A stretch of DNA of 64,000 bases, taken from assembly GCF_024297145.1 (NCBI RefSeq), contig NZ_JANCTC010000002.1:1-64000 (forward strand). Reading direction: 5' to 3'. How positions within the stretch are numbered: the stretch's first letter is position 1; every line of letters starts with the position of its first letter. Below the pieces are notes generated by a model, which did not search any database, was not told the DNA's origin, and saw only the letters and a program-made list of their open reading frames with translations. This document shows, one piece after another, positions 1-8,375 of this stretch. This stretch comes from Mesorhizobium sp. LMG 17147. GTDB lineage: Bacteria > Pseudomonadota > Alphaproteobacteria > Rhizobiales > Rhizobiaceae. The translations under genes were made by a program, and so were the position numbers.

Positions 1-293
1 CTCCGACGCTGGCAAAGGGCGATGTGGTCATCCTCGACAATCTCGCTGCCCACAAGAGTCCGGCCGCCGAGGCAGCCATCCGGGCCAGAGGCGCATGGCT
101 GCTCTTCCTGCCGCCCTACAGCCCCGACCTCAACCCGATCGAAATGGCCTTCGCCAAGCTCAAGGCGCATCTGCGCGCAAAGGCCATCAGAACCATCGAC
201 GCCCTGTGGCAGGCCATTGGCGATATCTGCAATCTCTTCTCTCCAACAGAATGCAGAAACTACTTCACTGCCGCAGGCTATGGACTCACATGA
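1..293 (+). CDS. IS630 family transposase, C-terminal fragment
   Basis: The open frame enters from before the window and stops at 291-293. It carries the last part of the DDE catalytic domain: the second acidic motif reads LDNLAAHKS and the third lies in [17 protein letters not shown], where NPIE holds the catalytic glutamate. These are signature motifs of the IS630/Tc1-mariner group. In IS630 elements this half is often a separate orfB product made by frameshifting. The visible part looks intact, so this copy may still be active, but the upstream half is not visible. It lies on the same strand as the downstream MFS gene and could affect its expression. Confidence 0.85.
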   Translation, partial: PTLAKGDVVILDNLAAHKSPAAEAAIRARGAWLLFLPPYSPDLNPIEMAFAKLKAHLRAKAIRTIDALWQAIGDICNLFSPTECRNYFTAAGYGLT

Positions 294-311
294 AAGTCCG
301 CCGCTCTAGGG
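1..311 (+). mobile_element. 3' end of an IS630-type insertion sequence
   Basis: The first 293 bases encode the end of an IS630-family transposase and the next ~18 bases should hold the element's terminal inverted repeat. From about base 312 the sequence reads in frame as the membrane start of an MFS transporter, so the element's right edge is placed between 294 and 312. The left part of the element lies outside the window, so the terminal repeat and the TA target duplication typical of this family cannot be confirmed here. Confidence 0.7.
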
Positions 312-347
312 CAGCCGGCCCCGTCGATCGCCATTGCCAGTATCCTC

Positions 348-1559
348 TTGTCGATGGCGCTGATCGCCGTCGGCAATGGGCTCATGTTCGCCTATATCCC
401 AGTCCGGCTCGGCGCCGCAGGCTTCGATCCGACTTGGGCGGGGCTGATCGTCACCGGCCTTTCGGCTGGCGGCCTCGCCGGCTGCATCCTGACCGGGCCG
501 CTGGTGCGGCGTGTCGGCCATGCGCGCGTGTTCATGGTGCTGTCAGCACTCATCGTGCTGTCCAACGCCGCGGTCGGCGCCGGGCCGCATCCCTTGCCGT
601 GGATCGCTGCACGGGCGCTCTACGGCTTTGCCATTTGCGGCCTGTTCATCGTCGCGCAGAGCTGGCTGAACGATGTCGTTGCCAACGCCATCCGTGGCCG
701 GGTCATGGCTATTTTCTACGTTGCCTATGTCGCCGGACTCGGCGTCGGCTATTCGACGCTGGCGTTGATCGATATCCGCGCGGCCGATGCGCCGCTGATC
801 GGCATTGCCTTCACCGCGCTGTCGATCCTTCCCGTCGGGCTGACGCGGCTTGCGCAGCCACCGGCGCCGCAAGCGGCGTCCGTGGCGCTCGGCCGCGCCT
901 GGCGGATCTCGCCGGTGGGCGTTGCTGGCATGCTTGCCGTCGGCGGCCTGTCGATGACGATCTCGGGCTTTGCGCCGATCCATGCCACGGCGAAGGGCTA
1001 CAGCCAGGCCGACGTCGCCTTGCTGCTTTCGGCAATGCCGGTCGGCACGCTGATCCTGCAGATCCCGCTCGGCTGGATTTCCGACCGCACCGACCGGCGC
1101 TTCGTGCTGATCGCGGCGTCGGCGCTTGCCGCCGCGGCGGGCCTGTTTGCCCTCGGTTTCGACGGCGGCGCGCTGGTGGCGCTGCTCGTCATCTACGTGG
1201 TCTGGGACGGCGCCTCGGAATCGATCTACTCTCTGGCCAGCGCCCATGCCGGCGATCGCGCCGGCAAGGACGACATGGTGGCGCTGTCGAGCTCGCTTTT
1301 GTTCGCCTGGTCGCTCTCCGGCTTCGTCGTGCCCGGCATCGTGACCGGGCTTTCCGCCGTATACGGCACGCAGGCCTTCATCTATGTGGCAATCGTCATT
1401 GCCGCCGCTTACTGCCTGTTCGTTCTTTGGCGAGTCGTCATGGTGCGGCCCGTGCCCGCCACCGAGACCGGCAGTTTCGCGCCGATGACGGCGCAGGCGC
1501 CGTTGCCCGTCGATCTCGCCTTCGCGCCCGAAGGTCAACGCGGGCGCGAAGAAATTTGA
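348..1559 (+). CDS. MFS transporter, probably 5'-disrupted by the IS
   Basis: A 403-residue protein with about twelve hydrophobic segments and the MFS-type loop motif WISDRTDRRF (about residue 244), so a secondary transporter in the inner membrane. Its substrate cannot be read from the sequence. The frame is open back to the transposase stop at 291. Residues encoded upstream of the TTG at 348 (from about 315) already look like the start of transmembrane helix 1 (SIAIASILLS). The native start codon and any ribosome binding site therefore seem to have been removed by the IS insertion. TTG 348 or ATG 354 are the only remaining options and neither has a convincing Shine-Dalgarno. It may be a pseudogene or be driven by the IS. 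Confidence 0.75.
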   Translation: MSMALIAVGNGLMFAYIPVRLGAAGFDPTWAGLIVTGLSAGGLAGCILTGPLVRRVGHARVFMVLSALIVLSNAAVGAGPHPLPWIAARALYGFAICGLFIVAQSWLNDVVANAIRGRVMAIFYVAYVAGLGVGYSTLALIDIRAADAPLIGIAFTALSILPVGLTRLAQPPAPQAASVALGRAWRISPVGVAGMLAVGGLSMTISGFAPIHATAKGYSQADVALLLSAMPVGTLILQIPLGWISDRTDRRFVLIAASALAAAAGLFALGFDGGALVALLVIYVVWDGASESIYSLASAHAGDRAGKDDMVALSSSLLFAWSLSGFVVPGIVTGLSAVYGTQAFIYVAIVIAAAYCLFVLWRVVMVRPVPATETGSFAPMTAQAPLPVDLAFAPEGQRGREEI

Positions 1560-1585
1560 ACACCCTCCAGCTGGCTTCAAATGCT

Positions 1586-2443
1586 CTATTGCCGTGTGGC
1601 TGAGGCATCCGCCTGCGGCGCTTTCGGTGCCGGCGCCGGGACCGAAAGGCCCTCGGCATCGAACGCCTGCTTGACACTCTTGGTGAGGTCGATCTGGGTG
1701 GCGAAGAAGTCGGCAGCCGCCGTCCAGTAGCGCAAGGTGATGGCGACGGTGCTGTCGCCGACGGTCGCGACAAAGGCGATCGGCGCAGGCTGCCGCCTGA
1801 CACGCCGGTCGGCGGCGGCAACGCCAAGCATGGTCTTTTGCGCGAAGTCGATGTCGTTCCACGAGCCGATGCCGAGCGTGATGTCGCCGCGACGCACACC
1901 GTTGCGGGTGAAGTTGCGGACCGGCTGGTTCCATAGGGTCGAGTTGGGTGCAAGCACGTAGACGCCTTCGACCGTCCTCAGCGTTGTAGCGAACAGCCCG
2001 ATCTCCTCGACGGTGCCGGATATGGCGCCGACCTCGACATATTCGCCGATGCGGAACGGCCGCAGCGCCAGCAGCATGATGCCGGCGGCAATGTTCTGCA
2101 GCGTGCCTTGCAGCGCCAGGCCGATGGCCAGGCCGGCGGCACCGATGGCGGCAATGATCGAAGCGGTCTGCACGCCGAACTGGCCGAGAACCATGATCAC
2201 GACCAGGCCGAGGATGGCGTAGCGGACGACCTGCGAGAAGAAATGGCGGAGCGTTTCGTCGAAGCCATGGATATGGCCGAGGCCGGCATAGATCGAACGC
2301 TCGGCGAGGCCGGCGACGATGTAGCCGATGACCAGCAGGATGACGGCGCCGACCGCAGAAAGCGAGTAGGAGACGATCAGCGTGCTGAGTTGCGCCAGGC
2401 CGGATTGCACGGTGAGGAGGGCGTTCTGGGGATCGATCGGCAT
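1586..2443 (-). CDS. Small-conductance mechanosensitive channel (MscS family)
   Basis: 285 residues, close to the usual length of minimal MscS channels. Three N-terminal membrane segments are followed by the glycine/alanine-rich pore helix (AAIGAAGLAIGLALQGTLQNIAAG, about residues 86-109, mentioned only for position) and then the soluble beta domain starting at RPFRIGEYVEVGAISGTVE. This layout is diagnostic of MscS, which opens on membrane tension to release solutes during hypo-osmotic shock. The C-terminus ends in a proline/alanine-rich tail. The gene is convergent with the MFS gene and divergent from rsfS. ATG at 2443 was chosen because the protein aligns from there with a short periplasmic N-terminus. 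Confidence 0.9.
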   Translation of the reverse strand: MPIDPQNALLTVQSGLAQLSTLIVSYSLSAVGAVILLVIGYIVAGLAERSIYAGLGHIHGFDETLRHFFSQVVRYAILGLVVIMVLGQFGVQTASIIAAIGAAGLAIGLALQGTLQNIAAGIMLLALRPFRIGEYVEVGAISGTVEEIGLFATTLRTVEGVYVLAPNSTLWNQPVRNFTRNGVRRGDITLGIGSWNDIDFAQKTMLGVAAADRRVRRQPAPIAFVATVGDSTVAITLRYWTAAADFFATQIDLTKSVKQAFDAEGLSVPAPAPKAPQADASATRQ

Positions 2444-2595
2444 TTCGGGATTCCGGTTTGTGGATGAGCCGATAACCGCTGCGGGGCGAGGCGGTTCCGA
2501 TTTTCTCGCTCGGAAAGCCTCATATTCGGCCGCTGCCGGGCGCCTGCTTGCGAGCGGTGTCTTGAAACTGCAACCTAACTCTGCCTATCTAAGCA

Positions 2596-3060
2596 GTGTC
2601 ACCTGATTTTGAAGGTGATTTGGTTGTTCTTGCTGCGAAAGGAAATACACTGAGAACAGCACTTCGGAAGAAGGCCGACATCGTGCCTTCGCCGGCCGGG
2701 ATCAGCGTAAACGACGCCGTGTCCCGCGCCATCAAGACAGTCCTTGCCAGTCTGGAAGACTCCAAGGCCGAAAACATCGTCTCAATCGACATTCAGGGGA
2801 AATCGAGCCTCGGCGACTACATGGTCGTCGCATCGGGCCGATCGCACCGTCATGTCTCGGCTGTCGCCGATCACCTCCTCAAGGCGCTCAAGGATGCCGG
2901 GCTCGGCACGGCGCGCGTCGAGGGGCTGGCTGGCGCCGACTGGGTCCTGATCGATTCGGGCGACATCATCGTCCATGTCTTCCGTCCCGAGGTCCGCGAC
3001 TTCTACAATCTCGAAAAGATGTGGCAGGCGCCCGATCTCGAGGAGGAGACCCTCCACTGA
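2596..3060 (+). CDS. rsfS: Ribosomal silencing factor RsfS
   Basis: RsfS (DUF143/Iojap family) binds ribosomal protein uL14 and blocks joining of the subunits when nutrients are scarce. The core is complete: DSKAENIVSIDIQGKSSLGDYMVVASGRS, then the DWVLIDSGDIIVHVF strand pair and the ending EKMWQAPDLE. The longest frame starts at GTG 2596 (154 aa). A better start may be GTG 2683, which has GAAGAAGG eight bases upstream and gives 125 aa, the usual family length. It is followed after 61 bases by rlmH, the conserved alphaproteobacterial order. The nadD gene that often precedes rsfS is absent; an MscS gene on the other strand lies there. Confidence 0.88.
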   Translation: MSPDFEGDLVVLAAKGNTLRTALRKKADIVPSPAGISVNDAVSRAIKTVLASLEDSKAENIVSIDIQGKSSLGDYMVVASGRSHRHVSAVADHLLKALKDAGLGTARVEGLAGADWVLIDSGDIIVHVFRPEVRDFYNLEKMWQAPDLEEETLH

Positions 3061-3121
3061 GCCGTACCCGTCGTGATGTATGTCGTTGTCCGACATGCAT
3101 CAGCGGCTCGTCGAGGCAAGG

Positions 3122-3604
3122 ATGAAGATTACCGTTCATGCCGTGGGCCGAATGAAAGCCGGCCCCGAGAAGCAGTTGGCCGATCGCTATTTCGAGCGTT
3201 TTGCCAAGAGCGGTCCTGCCGTAGGCCTCGAATTCGCCGGGATCGTCGAGATTGCCGAAGGCCGCGCGCAGACGGTCAATGAGCGCCGGCGCGAGGAAGG
3301 CCAGAAGCTGCAGACGCACTTGCAACCGGGCACGGCGCTGGTGCTGCTGGATGAGCGCGGCAAGAACCTTTCCTCCGAGGATTTCGCCGGCCGCATAGGC
3401 TCGCTGCGCGATGGCGGGCGCAAGGCGCTGGTGATCGCCATTGGCGGCGCCGACGGCCATGACCAGTCGCTGCGCGACCTGGCTGATCTGACGGTGTCGC
3501 TCGGCGCGCTGACCTGGCCGCATCAGCTGGTCCGGATAATGCTGGGCGAGCAGCTTTACCGGGCGGCCACGATCCTTTCCGGTCACCCCTACCATCGTCC
3601 ATGA
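3122..3604 (+). CDS. rlmH: 23S rRNA pseudouridine-1915 N3-methyltransferase RlmH
   Basis: 160 residues, the normal size for this SPOUT-class methyltransferase, which methylates pseudouridine 1915 in helix 69 of 23S rRNA on assembled ribosomes. Visible hallmarks are ALVLLDERGKNLSSEDFA in the middle, the SAM-binding loop AIGGADGHD, and the C-terminal knot segment WPHQLVRIMLGEQLYRA ending in SGHPYHRP, where the C-terminal histidine-tyrosine region is functionally important. The frame is open upstream of ATG 3122, but homology begins at MKITVHAVGRMK and an AGGCAAGG precedes that codon, so this start is preferred. It sits 61 bases after rsfS and both act on the large ribosomal subunit. Confidence 0.95.
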   Translation: MKITVHAVGRMKAGPEKQLADRYFERFAKSGPAVGLEFAGIVEIAEGRAQTVNERRREEGQKLQTHLQPGTALVLLDERGKNLSSEDFAGRIGSLRDGGRKALVIAIGGADGHDQSLRDLADLTVSLGALTWPHQLVRIMLGEQLYRAATILSGHPYHRP

Positions 3605-3754
3605 AGTTGGCTCCGTCGGCGAATTGATGCCAGCCGCCCGGATTTTTGCCCCAATGCTCATCGACAGTTTGGGCTCATGGGGTTTGCGGATCGCGGCCGG
3701 GCTCGAACATGGTTGATGGTTCGTTAACGAAGCCGCGCATAGAGTTAGGCTTCA

Positions 3755-5098
3755 ATGTCTGAAGACTGGAAATCACGAACGGGCTCCTGGCGCGTGCGCT
3801 ACGCCATCGCCGTGGCGGCGATCGCGCTTTCGCTCGGCGTCGCGCGGGCCGAGAACACGCTCGACCTGGCGCCCGACCCGGACCAGAGCCGCGCCGAATA
3901 CGAAAAAGTATCGAAAGAGATCACGCTGTCGTCCGAGCGGCTGGCCAAGCTCGCCGCCGACATCGCGGCGGTCAAGAAGGACCACGCCTCGATCACCGCG
4001 GCGCTGATCCAGTCGGCGATGACCGAGCAGAAGCTCGGCCAGGACATCGAGGACATTGGCGGCAAGCTGGAAGGGCTTAAGGCGCAGGAGCAGAAGATCC
4101 GCGCCTCACTGGCCGCCAGACGCGACGTTCTGGCCGAAGTGCTCGGCGCGCTGCAGCGCATGGGGCTCAACCCGCCGCCGGCGATCCTGGTCAAGCCGGA
4201 GGACGCATTGTCGTCGGTGCGCAGCGCCATCCTGCTCGGTGCCGTGGTGCCGGAACTGCGCCAGCAGACCGACATGTTGCTGGCCGACCTCAAAGAGCAG
4301 TCGCGGGTGACGGCCTCGATCGAGGCCGAGCGGGCGCGGCTGACGGCAGCGATCGGCGAGCAGGCGGCGGAAAAAAAGCGGCTCGGCATGCTGCTCGAAG
4401 CCAAGCAGAAGCTCGCCGCCGATACGCAAACCGCGCTGGCCGCCGAAAAGCAGCGGTCCGCGACGTTGGCGGCCAAGGCCGGCAGCCTGAAAGAACTGAT
4501 CGCCTCGCTCGAGGCCGACAGGGCCCGCAAGGCGGCGGATGCGGCCAAGGCAGCCGAGCAAAAGACGGCCGACGCCGACAAGGGCCCGGCATCGGCTGCG
4601 GCGTCGACGGAATTGGCCTCGCTGCCGGTGCCGGAGAGCAACAGGCTCACCGCTGCCGCGCCGTTTTCCGCGCTGCAAGGGCAGATCGCGCTGCCGGTCA
4701 CCGGCAGGATCAAGCGGCGCTTCGGCGCCGAGGACGGTAACGGCGCGGTGATGCTCGGTGACATGGTTGCGACACAATCGGGAGCCATCGTCACAGCACC
4801 GGCGGATGGAAATGTGCTTTATGCGGGGCCTTTCCGCTCTTACGGTCAACTCTTGATCCTGAATGCGGGTGACGGCTATCATGTCGTCCTGGCGGGGATG
4901 AGCAGAATCAGCGTCGCGTCTGGCCAGTCGGTGCTCGCAGGTGAGCCGGTCGGCGCGATGGGAGAGGCCCGGGTGGCGAGCACCTCGGCATCGAAGAATG
5001 GAAATGCCACGCCGGAGCTCTATGTCGAGTTCCGCAAGGATGGAAAACCCGTCGATCCGGCCCCATGGTGGGCGGACCGTTTTTCTGGAAGGACGTGA
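3755..5098 (+). CDS. EnvC-like murein hydrolase activator (M23/LytM domain)
   Basis: 447 residues. An N-terminal signal segment (about 15-33, ending VARAEN) is followed by a long heptad-rich coiled coil (about 45-285) and a C-terminal LytM/M23 fold (about 310-445). The LytM part lacks the full H-x3-D and H-x-H zinc ligands of active peptidases: only GYHVVLAG remains at the usual HxH site. This is the pattern of EnvC/NlpD-type factors, which do not cut peptidoglycan but activate cell-separation amidases in the periplasm. The stop codon at 5096-5098 directly abuts the start of ctpA, indicating one operon. A link to daughter-cell separation is inference from the family. Confidence 0.85.
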   Translation: MSEDWKSRTGSWRVRYAIAVAAIALSLGVARAENTLDLAPDPDQSRAEYEKVSKEITLSSERLAKLAADIAAVKKDHASITAALIQSAMTEQKLGQDIEDIGGKLEGLKAQEQKIRASLAARRDVLAEVLGALQRMGLNPPPAILVKPEDALSSVRSAILLGAVVPELRQQTDMLLADLKEQSRVTASIEAERARLTAAIGEQAAEKKRLGMLLEAKQKLAADTQTALAAEKQRSATLAAKAGSLKELIASLEADRARKAADAAKAAEQKTADADKGPASAAASTELASLPVPESNRLTAAAPFSALQGQIALPVTGRIKRRFGAEDGNGAVMLGDMVATQSGAIVTAPADGNVLYAGPFRSYGQLLILNAGDGYHVVLAGMSRISVASGQSVLAGEPVGAMGEARVASTSASKNGNATPELYVEFRKDGKPVDPAPWWADRFSGRT

Positions 5099-6424
5099 AT
5101 GATGCGGAAACTGTCGCTTCTGTTTGCCGGTGCGCTGATGGGTGCATCGGCGATGAGCCTGGTCTATGGCGCGCCCGGCTCGACGGCGAAGGCTGCGGGC
5201 TCCGAGACCTATAAGCAACTGGCGATCTTCGGCGATATCTTCGAACGGGTGCGGGCGAATTATGTGACGCCGCCCGACGACAAGTCGCTGGTTGAAAATG
5301 CCATCAACGGCATGCTGTCCTCGCTCGACCCGCACTCCTCCTACATGAACGCCGAAGAAGCGCAGGACATGCGCGTTCAAACCAAGGGCGAGTTCGGCGG
5401 CCTCGGCATCGAGGTCACCATGGAGAACGACCTGGTCAAGGTGATCACGCCGATCGACGATACTCCGGCCGCCAAGGCTGGTGTGCTCGCCGGCGACTAT
5501 ATCGCCAAGATCGACGGCGAGGAGGTTCGCGGCCTGACGCTCAACGACGCCGTCGAGAAGATGCGCGGGCTGGTCAACACGCCGATCAAGCTCACCATCC
5601 TGCGCCAGGGCGCCGACAAGCCGATCGAACTGACCGTCGTGCGCGACATCATCAAGGTCAAGGCGGTCAAGTTCCGGGTCGAAAACGACATCGGCTACAT
5701 GAAGATCACCTCCTTTACCGAAAAGACCTATGACGACCTCGAGAATGCCATCGACACCATCAAGAAGCAGGTGCCGAACGACAAGCTCAAGGGTTACGTG
5801 CTCGACCTGCGCCTCAATCCGGGCGGTTTGCTCGACCAGGCGGTGAGCGTGTCGGATGCCTTCCTCGACCGTGGCGAGATCGTCTCGACGCGCGGCCGCG
5901 ATCCGAAGGACGTCACCCGCTTCGACGCACGGGCCGGCGACGACATCGGCGGCAAGCCGCTGATCGTGCTCGTCAATGGCGGCTCGGCCAGCGCATCGGA
6001 AATCGTTGCCGGCGCGCTGCAGGATCTGCGCCGCGCCACGGTGGTCGGCACGCAGTCCTTCGGCAAGGGTTCGGTGCAGACCATCATCCCGCTTGGCGAA
6101 AACGGGGCGCTGCGGCTGACGACGGCGCTCTATTACACGCCGTCCGGCAAGTCGATCCAGGGCAAGGGCATCACGCCCGACATCAAGGTCGACCAGCCGC
6201 TGCCGGCGGAACTGCAGGGCAGGGACCTGACGCGCGGCGAATCCGACCTCAAGGGCCATATCAAGGGCGCCGACGAAGGCACGACCGGTTCGGGTTCGGC
6301 AGCCTATGTGCCGCCGGAGCCGAAGGACGATTTGCAGCTCATCTATGCCGAGCAGCTGCTGCGCGGCCAGAAGACCGATCCGGCGTTCCCGCCGAATCCG
6401 CAAAAGGCCGTATTGAACCAGTAA
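5099..6424 (+). CDS. ctpA: Carboxyl-terminal processing protease (S41 family)
   Basis: 441 residues. A signal or anchor segment at 1-25 directs it to the periplasm. The N-terminal helical part (GDIFERVRANYV) leads into a PDZ domain (about 90-175, GLGIEVTMENDLVKVI). The S41 catalytic core follows, with the serine in GGSASASEIVAGAL (about residue 300) and the general-base lysine in GTQSFGKGSVQT (about residue 325). CtpA trims C-termini of envelope proteins and peptidoglycan enzymes. Adjacency to an EnvC-like factor matches systems in which the protease controls murein hydrolases. Two ATG codons occur in tandem at 5099 and 5102, the first touching the upstream stop, so translation is likely coupled. 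Confidence 0.95.
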   Translation: MMRKLSLLFAGALMGASAMSLVYGAPGSTAKAAGSETYKQLAIFGDIFERVRANYVTPPDDKSLVENAINGMLSSLDPHSSYMNAEEAQDMRVQTKGEFGGLGIEVTMENDLVKVITPIDDTPAAKAGVLAGDYIAKIDGEEVRGLTLNDAVEKMRGLVNTPIKLTILRQGADKPIELTVVRDIIKVKAVKFRVENDIGYMKITSFTEKTYDDLENAIDTIKKQVPNDKLKGYVLDLRLNPGGLLDQAVSVSDAFLDRGEIVSTRGRDPKDVTRFDARAGDDIGGKPLIVLVNGGSASASEIVAGALQDLRRATVVGTQSFGKGSVQTIIPLGENGALRLTTALYYTPSGKSIQGKGITPDIKVDQPLPAELQGRDLTRGESDLKGHIKGADEGTTGSGSAAYVPPEPKDDLQLIYAEQLLRGQKTDPAFPPNPQKAVLNQ

Positions 6425-6478
6425 GGGCGGGCAAGCCGGGCCAAACAGGTCTGGCTGCCTGAGCGAAGCGATGCGATG

Positions 6479-6504
6479 CTGCCGGGGCCGCGAGGCTCCG
6501 GCAG
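6479..6504 (+). terminator. Stem-loop after ctpA, possible terminator or attenuator
   Basis: Eleven-base-pair hairpin with one G-T pair: arm CTGCCGGGGCC, loop GCGA, arm GGCTCCGGCAG. It is followed by only TTTG, so it is a weak Rho-independent terminator at best. It lies 55 bases after the ctpA stop and about 100 bases before the next gene of the same strand, and may lower readthrough. Confidence 0.4.
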
Positions 6505-6605
6505 TTTGATTCGGGGCTGCGGCCGGCATGCTGCGCGTCAAGTGAAGCAAGGGGACGCGCCGACATTTTGGATCTTGCGCCTCCGGAGAAGGTTTTACTT
6601 CGGGG

Positions 6606-7823
6606 ATGCACGCCGGGGGTGCGGGCTTGGCTGATATCGGCAAGGACATAGAACGACCTCTCGGACAGGCGATCCGGCCGTCGCGCTCGGGCAGCGGGAT
6701 CAGCGCCGGTGCGGTCGCGGCCGCGCTTGTCGTGCTGTCGGTGGTCGGCGTCTCCAGCGCGATCGCCTTGCGCGACAAGCCGTTCCGGAAGCTGCAGGAA
6801 GTAGCGGTCTCGACGCCGAAGACGCCGGCGGCCGATACCGCCGCGGCGCCTGCCAAGGCGACGCCCGAAACGGCAGCGCCAAGCAACGCAAGCGGCGCCA
6901 ACATAAGCGGGCTGAAGACGGGCGGTCCGCAGATCATCCATGTCCAGACCGAGGAGGGCGACGGTCCACCCGAGGCGGCCATCGTCATCCGCGACCCTTC
7001 GACGATCGGCCAGAACCTCAGGATCGCGCACATTCCCGACAAGGCACTGATCGAGGCCAGCGAGACCGGTCCGCTGCCGATCCGCGCCGCCGACGGCCGG
7101 CGCCCGTTCGATGTCTATGCGCGGCCGTGGTCCGGCGCACGCGGTGCACGCGTGGCGCTCGTCATCGGCGGTCTTGCCGTGTCGCAGACCGGCACGCAGG
7201 CAGCCATCGCCAAGCTGCCGGCGGAGGTGACGCTGGCCTTCGCGCCGCAAGGCAACAGCATCGGCCGCTGGATGCAGGTGGCGCGGCAGGGCGGCCATGA
7301 GGTCATCATGCAGGTGCCGCTCGAGCCGTTCGACTATCCGAACGTCAATCCTGGCCGCAACACGCTGACCGTGGCTGCGACGCCGGACGAGAATTTGAAG
7401 AATTTACGCTGGGCGCTGTCGCGAACGACCAACTACACCGGCGTCATGAACTATATGGGCGCCCGCTTTTCGGCCGACGCGACGGCAATGGGGCCGTTGA
7501 TGGCCGAGCTTGGCAAGCGTGGCCTTGCCTATGTCGATGACGGTTCCTCAGCGCGCAGCCTGGCACCCGAATTGGCGCTGAAGGACGGCGTGCCGTTCGT
7601 CGGCGGCGATGCGGCGATCGACGCGGTGCAGGACCGCGGCGCCATATTGAAGAAACTGGATGGGCTGGAAGCGACGGCGCGGGCGAAAGGGTTTGCCGTC
7701 GGCATCGGCTCGGCCTTCGACCTCACGGTCGATACCGTATCGTCCTGGGTGACCGAGGCCAAGAAGCGCGGCATCGAGATCGTGCCGATTTCGGCGGTGG
7801 CCGTAGATCCGGAAAAAGGCTGA
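6606..7823 (+). CDS. Divergent polysaccharide deacetylase family protein (YibQ-like)
   Basis: 405 residues. One N-terminal membrane segment (about 38-58, [19 protein letters not shown]), a proline/alanine-rich linker, and a C-terminal domain (about 175-400) of the divergent polysaccharide deacetylase family. That domain contains [16 protein letters not shown], the strand [26 protein letters not shown] and [17 protein letters not shown]. The family shares the NodB-like barrel but its substrate is unsettled. It regularly sits with envC and ctpA in proteobacteria, as here, which suggests an envelope role. TTG at 6627 ([14 protein letters not shown]) is an alternative start. The gene ends one base before rppH. 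Confidence 0.85.
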   Translation: MHAGGAGLADIGKDIERPLGQAIRPSRSGSGISAGAVAAALVVLSVVGVSSAIALRDKPFRKLQEVAVSTPKTPAADTAAAPAKATPETAAPSNASGANISGLKTGGPQIIHVQTEEGDGPPEAAIVIRDPSTIGQNLRIAHIPDKALIEASETGPLPIRAADGRRPFDVYARPWSGARGARVALVIGGLAVSQTGTQAAIAKLPAEVTLAFAPQGNSIGRWMQVARQGGHEVIMQVPLEPFDYPNVNPGRNTLTVAATPDENLKNLRWALSRTTNYTGVMNYMGARFSADATAMGPLMAELGKRGLAYVDDGSSARSLAPELALKDGVPFVGGDAAIDAVQDRGAILKKLDGLEATARAKGFAVGIGSAFDLTVDTVSSWVTEAKKRGIEIVPISAVAVDPEKG

Positions 7824-7824
7824 G

Positions 7825-8346
7825 ATGGCAAAGAACAAGCTCGTTGACCCTGCAATTCTGCCCTACCGGCCCTGCGTAGGGGTGATGGTCCTCAATGGCG
7901 ACGGCCTGGTCTGGCTCGGCCATCGCATTGCCGAGCCGGACAGCGAGTTCGCCGGAACGACACAGCTCTGGCAGATGCCGCAGGGCGGCATCGACGATGG
8001 CGAGGAGCCGCTGCTCGCGGCCAGGCGCGAACTCTACGAAGAGACCGGCATGCGCTCGGTGTCGTTGCTGGCCGAGACGCCGCACTGGATCAAATACGAT
8101 CTGCCGGCCGATCTGGTCGGCGTCGCCTTCAAGGGACGATATCGCGGCCAGACGCAGAAATGGTTTGCCTTCCGCTTCCACGGCGACGAAAGCGAGATCG
8201 CGATCAATCCGCCGCCGGGTGGCCACAAGGCCGAATTCGACCGGTGGGCGTGGCGACCGATGCTGGAATTGCCGGGCCTGATCGTGCCGTTCAAGCGCAA
8301 GGTCTACGAAGATGTGGTGGCGGCGTTCCGGCACCTGGTGGCGTAG
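7825..8346 (+). CDS. rppH: RNA pyrophosphohydrolase RppH
   Basis: 173 residues, the family length. The Nudix box runs from about residue 53 to 75: [22 protein letters not shown], here given in outline G-x5-E-x7-REx2EE, with all metal-binding glutamates present. The N-terminus [11 protein letters not shown] and [13 protein letters not shown] are typical of RppH rather than other Nudix enzymes. RppH removes pyrophosphate from the 5' end of mRNAs and so starts RNase E-dependent decay; it also acts on dinucleoside polyphosphates. It begins one base after the deacetylase-like gene, so it is the last gene of the rsfS-to-rppH run. Confidence 0.93.
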   Translation: MAKNKLVDPAILPYRPCVGVMVLNGDGLVWLGHRIAEPDSEFAGTTQLWQMPQGGIDDGEEPLLAARRELYEETGMRSVSLLAETPHWIKYDLPADLVGVAFKGRYRGQTQKWFAFRFHGDESEIAINPPPGGHKAEFDRWAWRPMLELPGLIVPFKRKVYEDVVAAFRHLVA

Positions 8347-8375
8347 CCGCCAGCCTTCCGCTAAAACAGGTCGGC

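Noticed and set aside
4106..7042. 978-residue ORF on the minus strand
   Set aside because: Antisense shadow of the EnvC-like, ctpA and deacetylase-like genes; composition rich in Arg, His and Ala, no domain recognisable.
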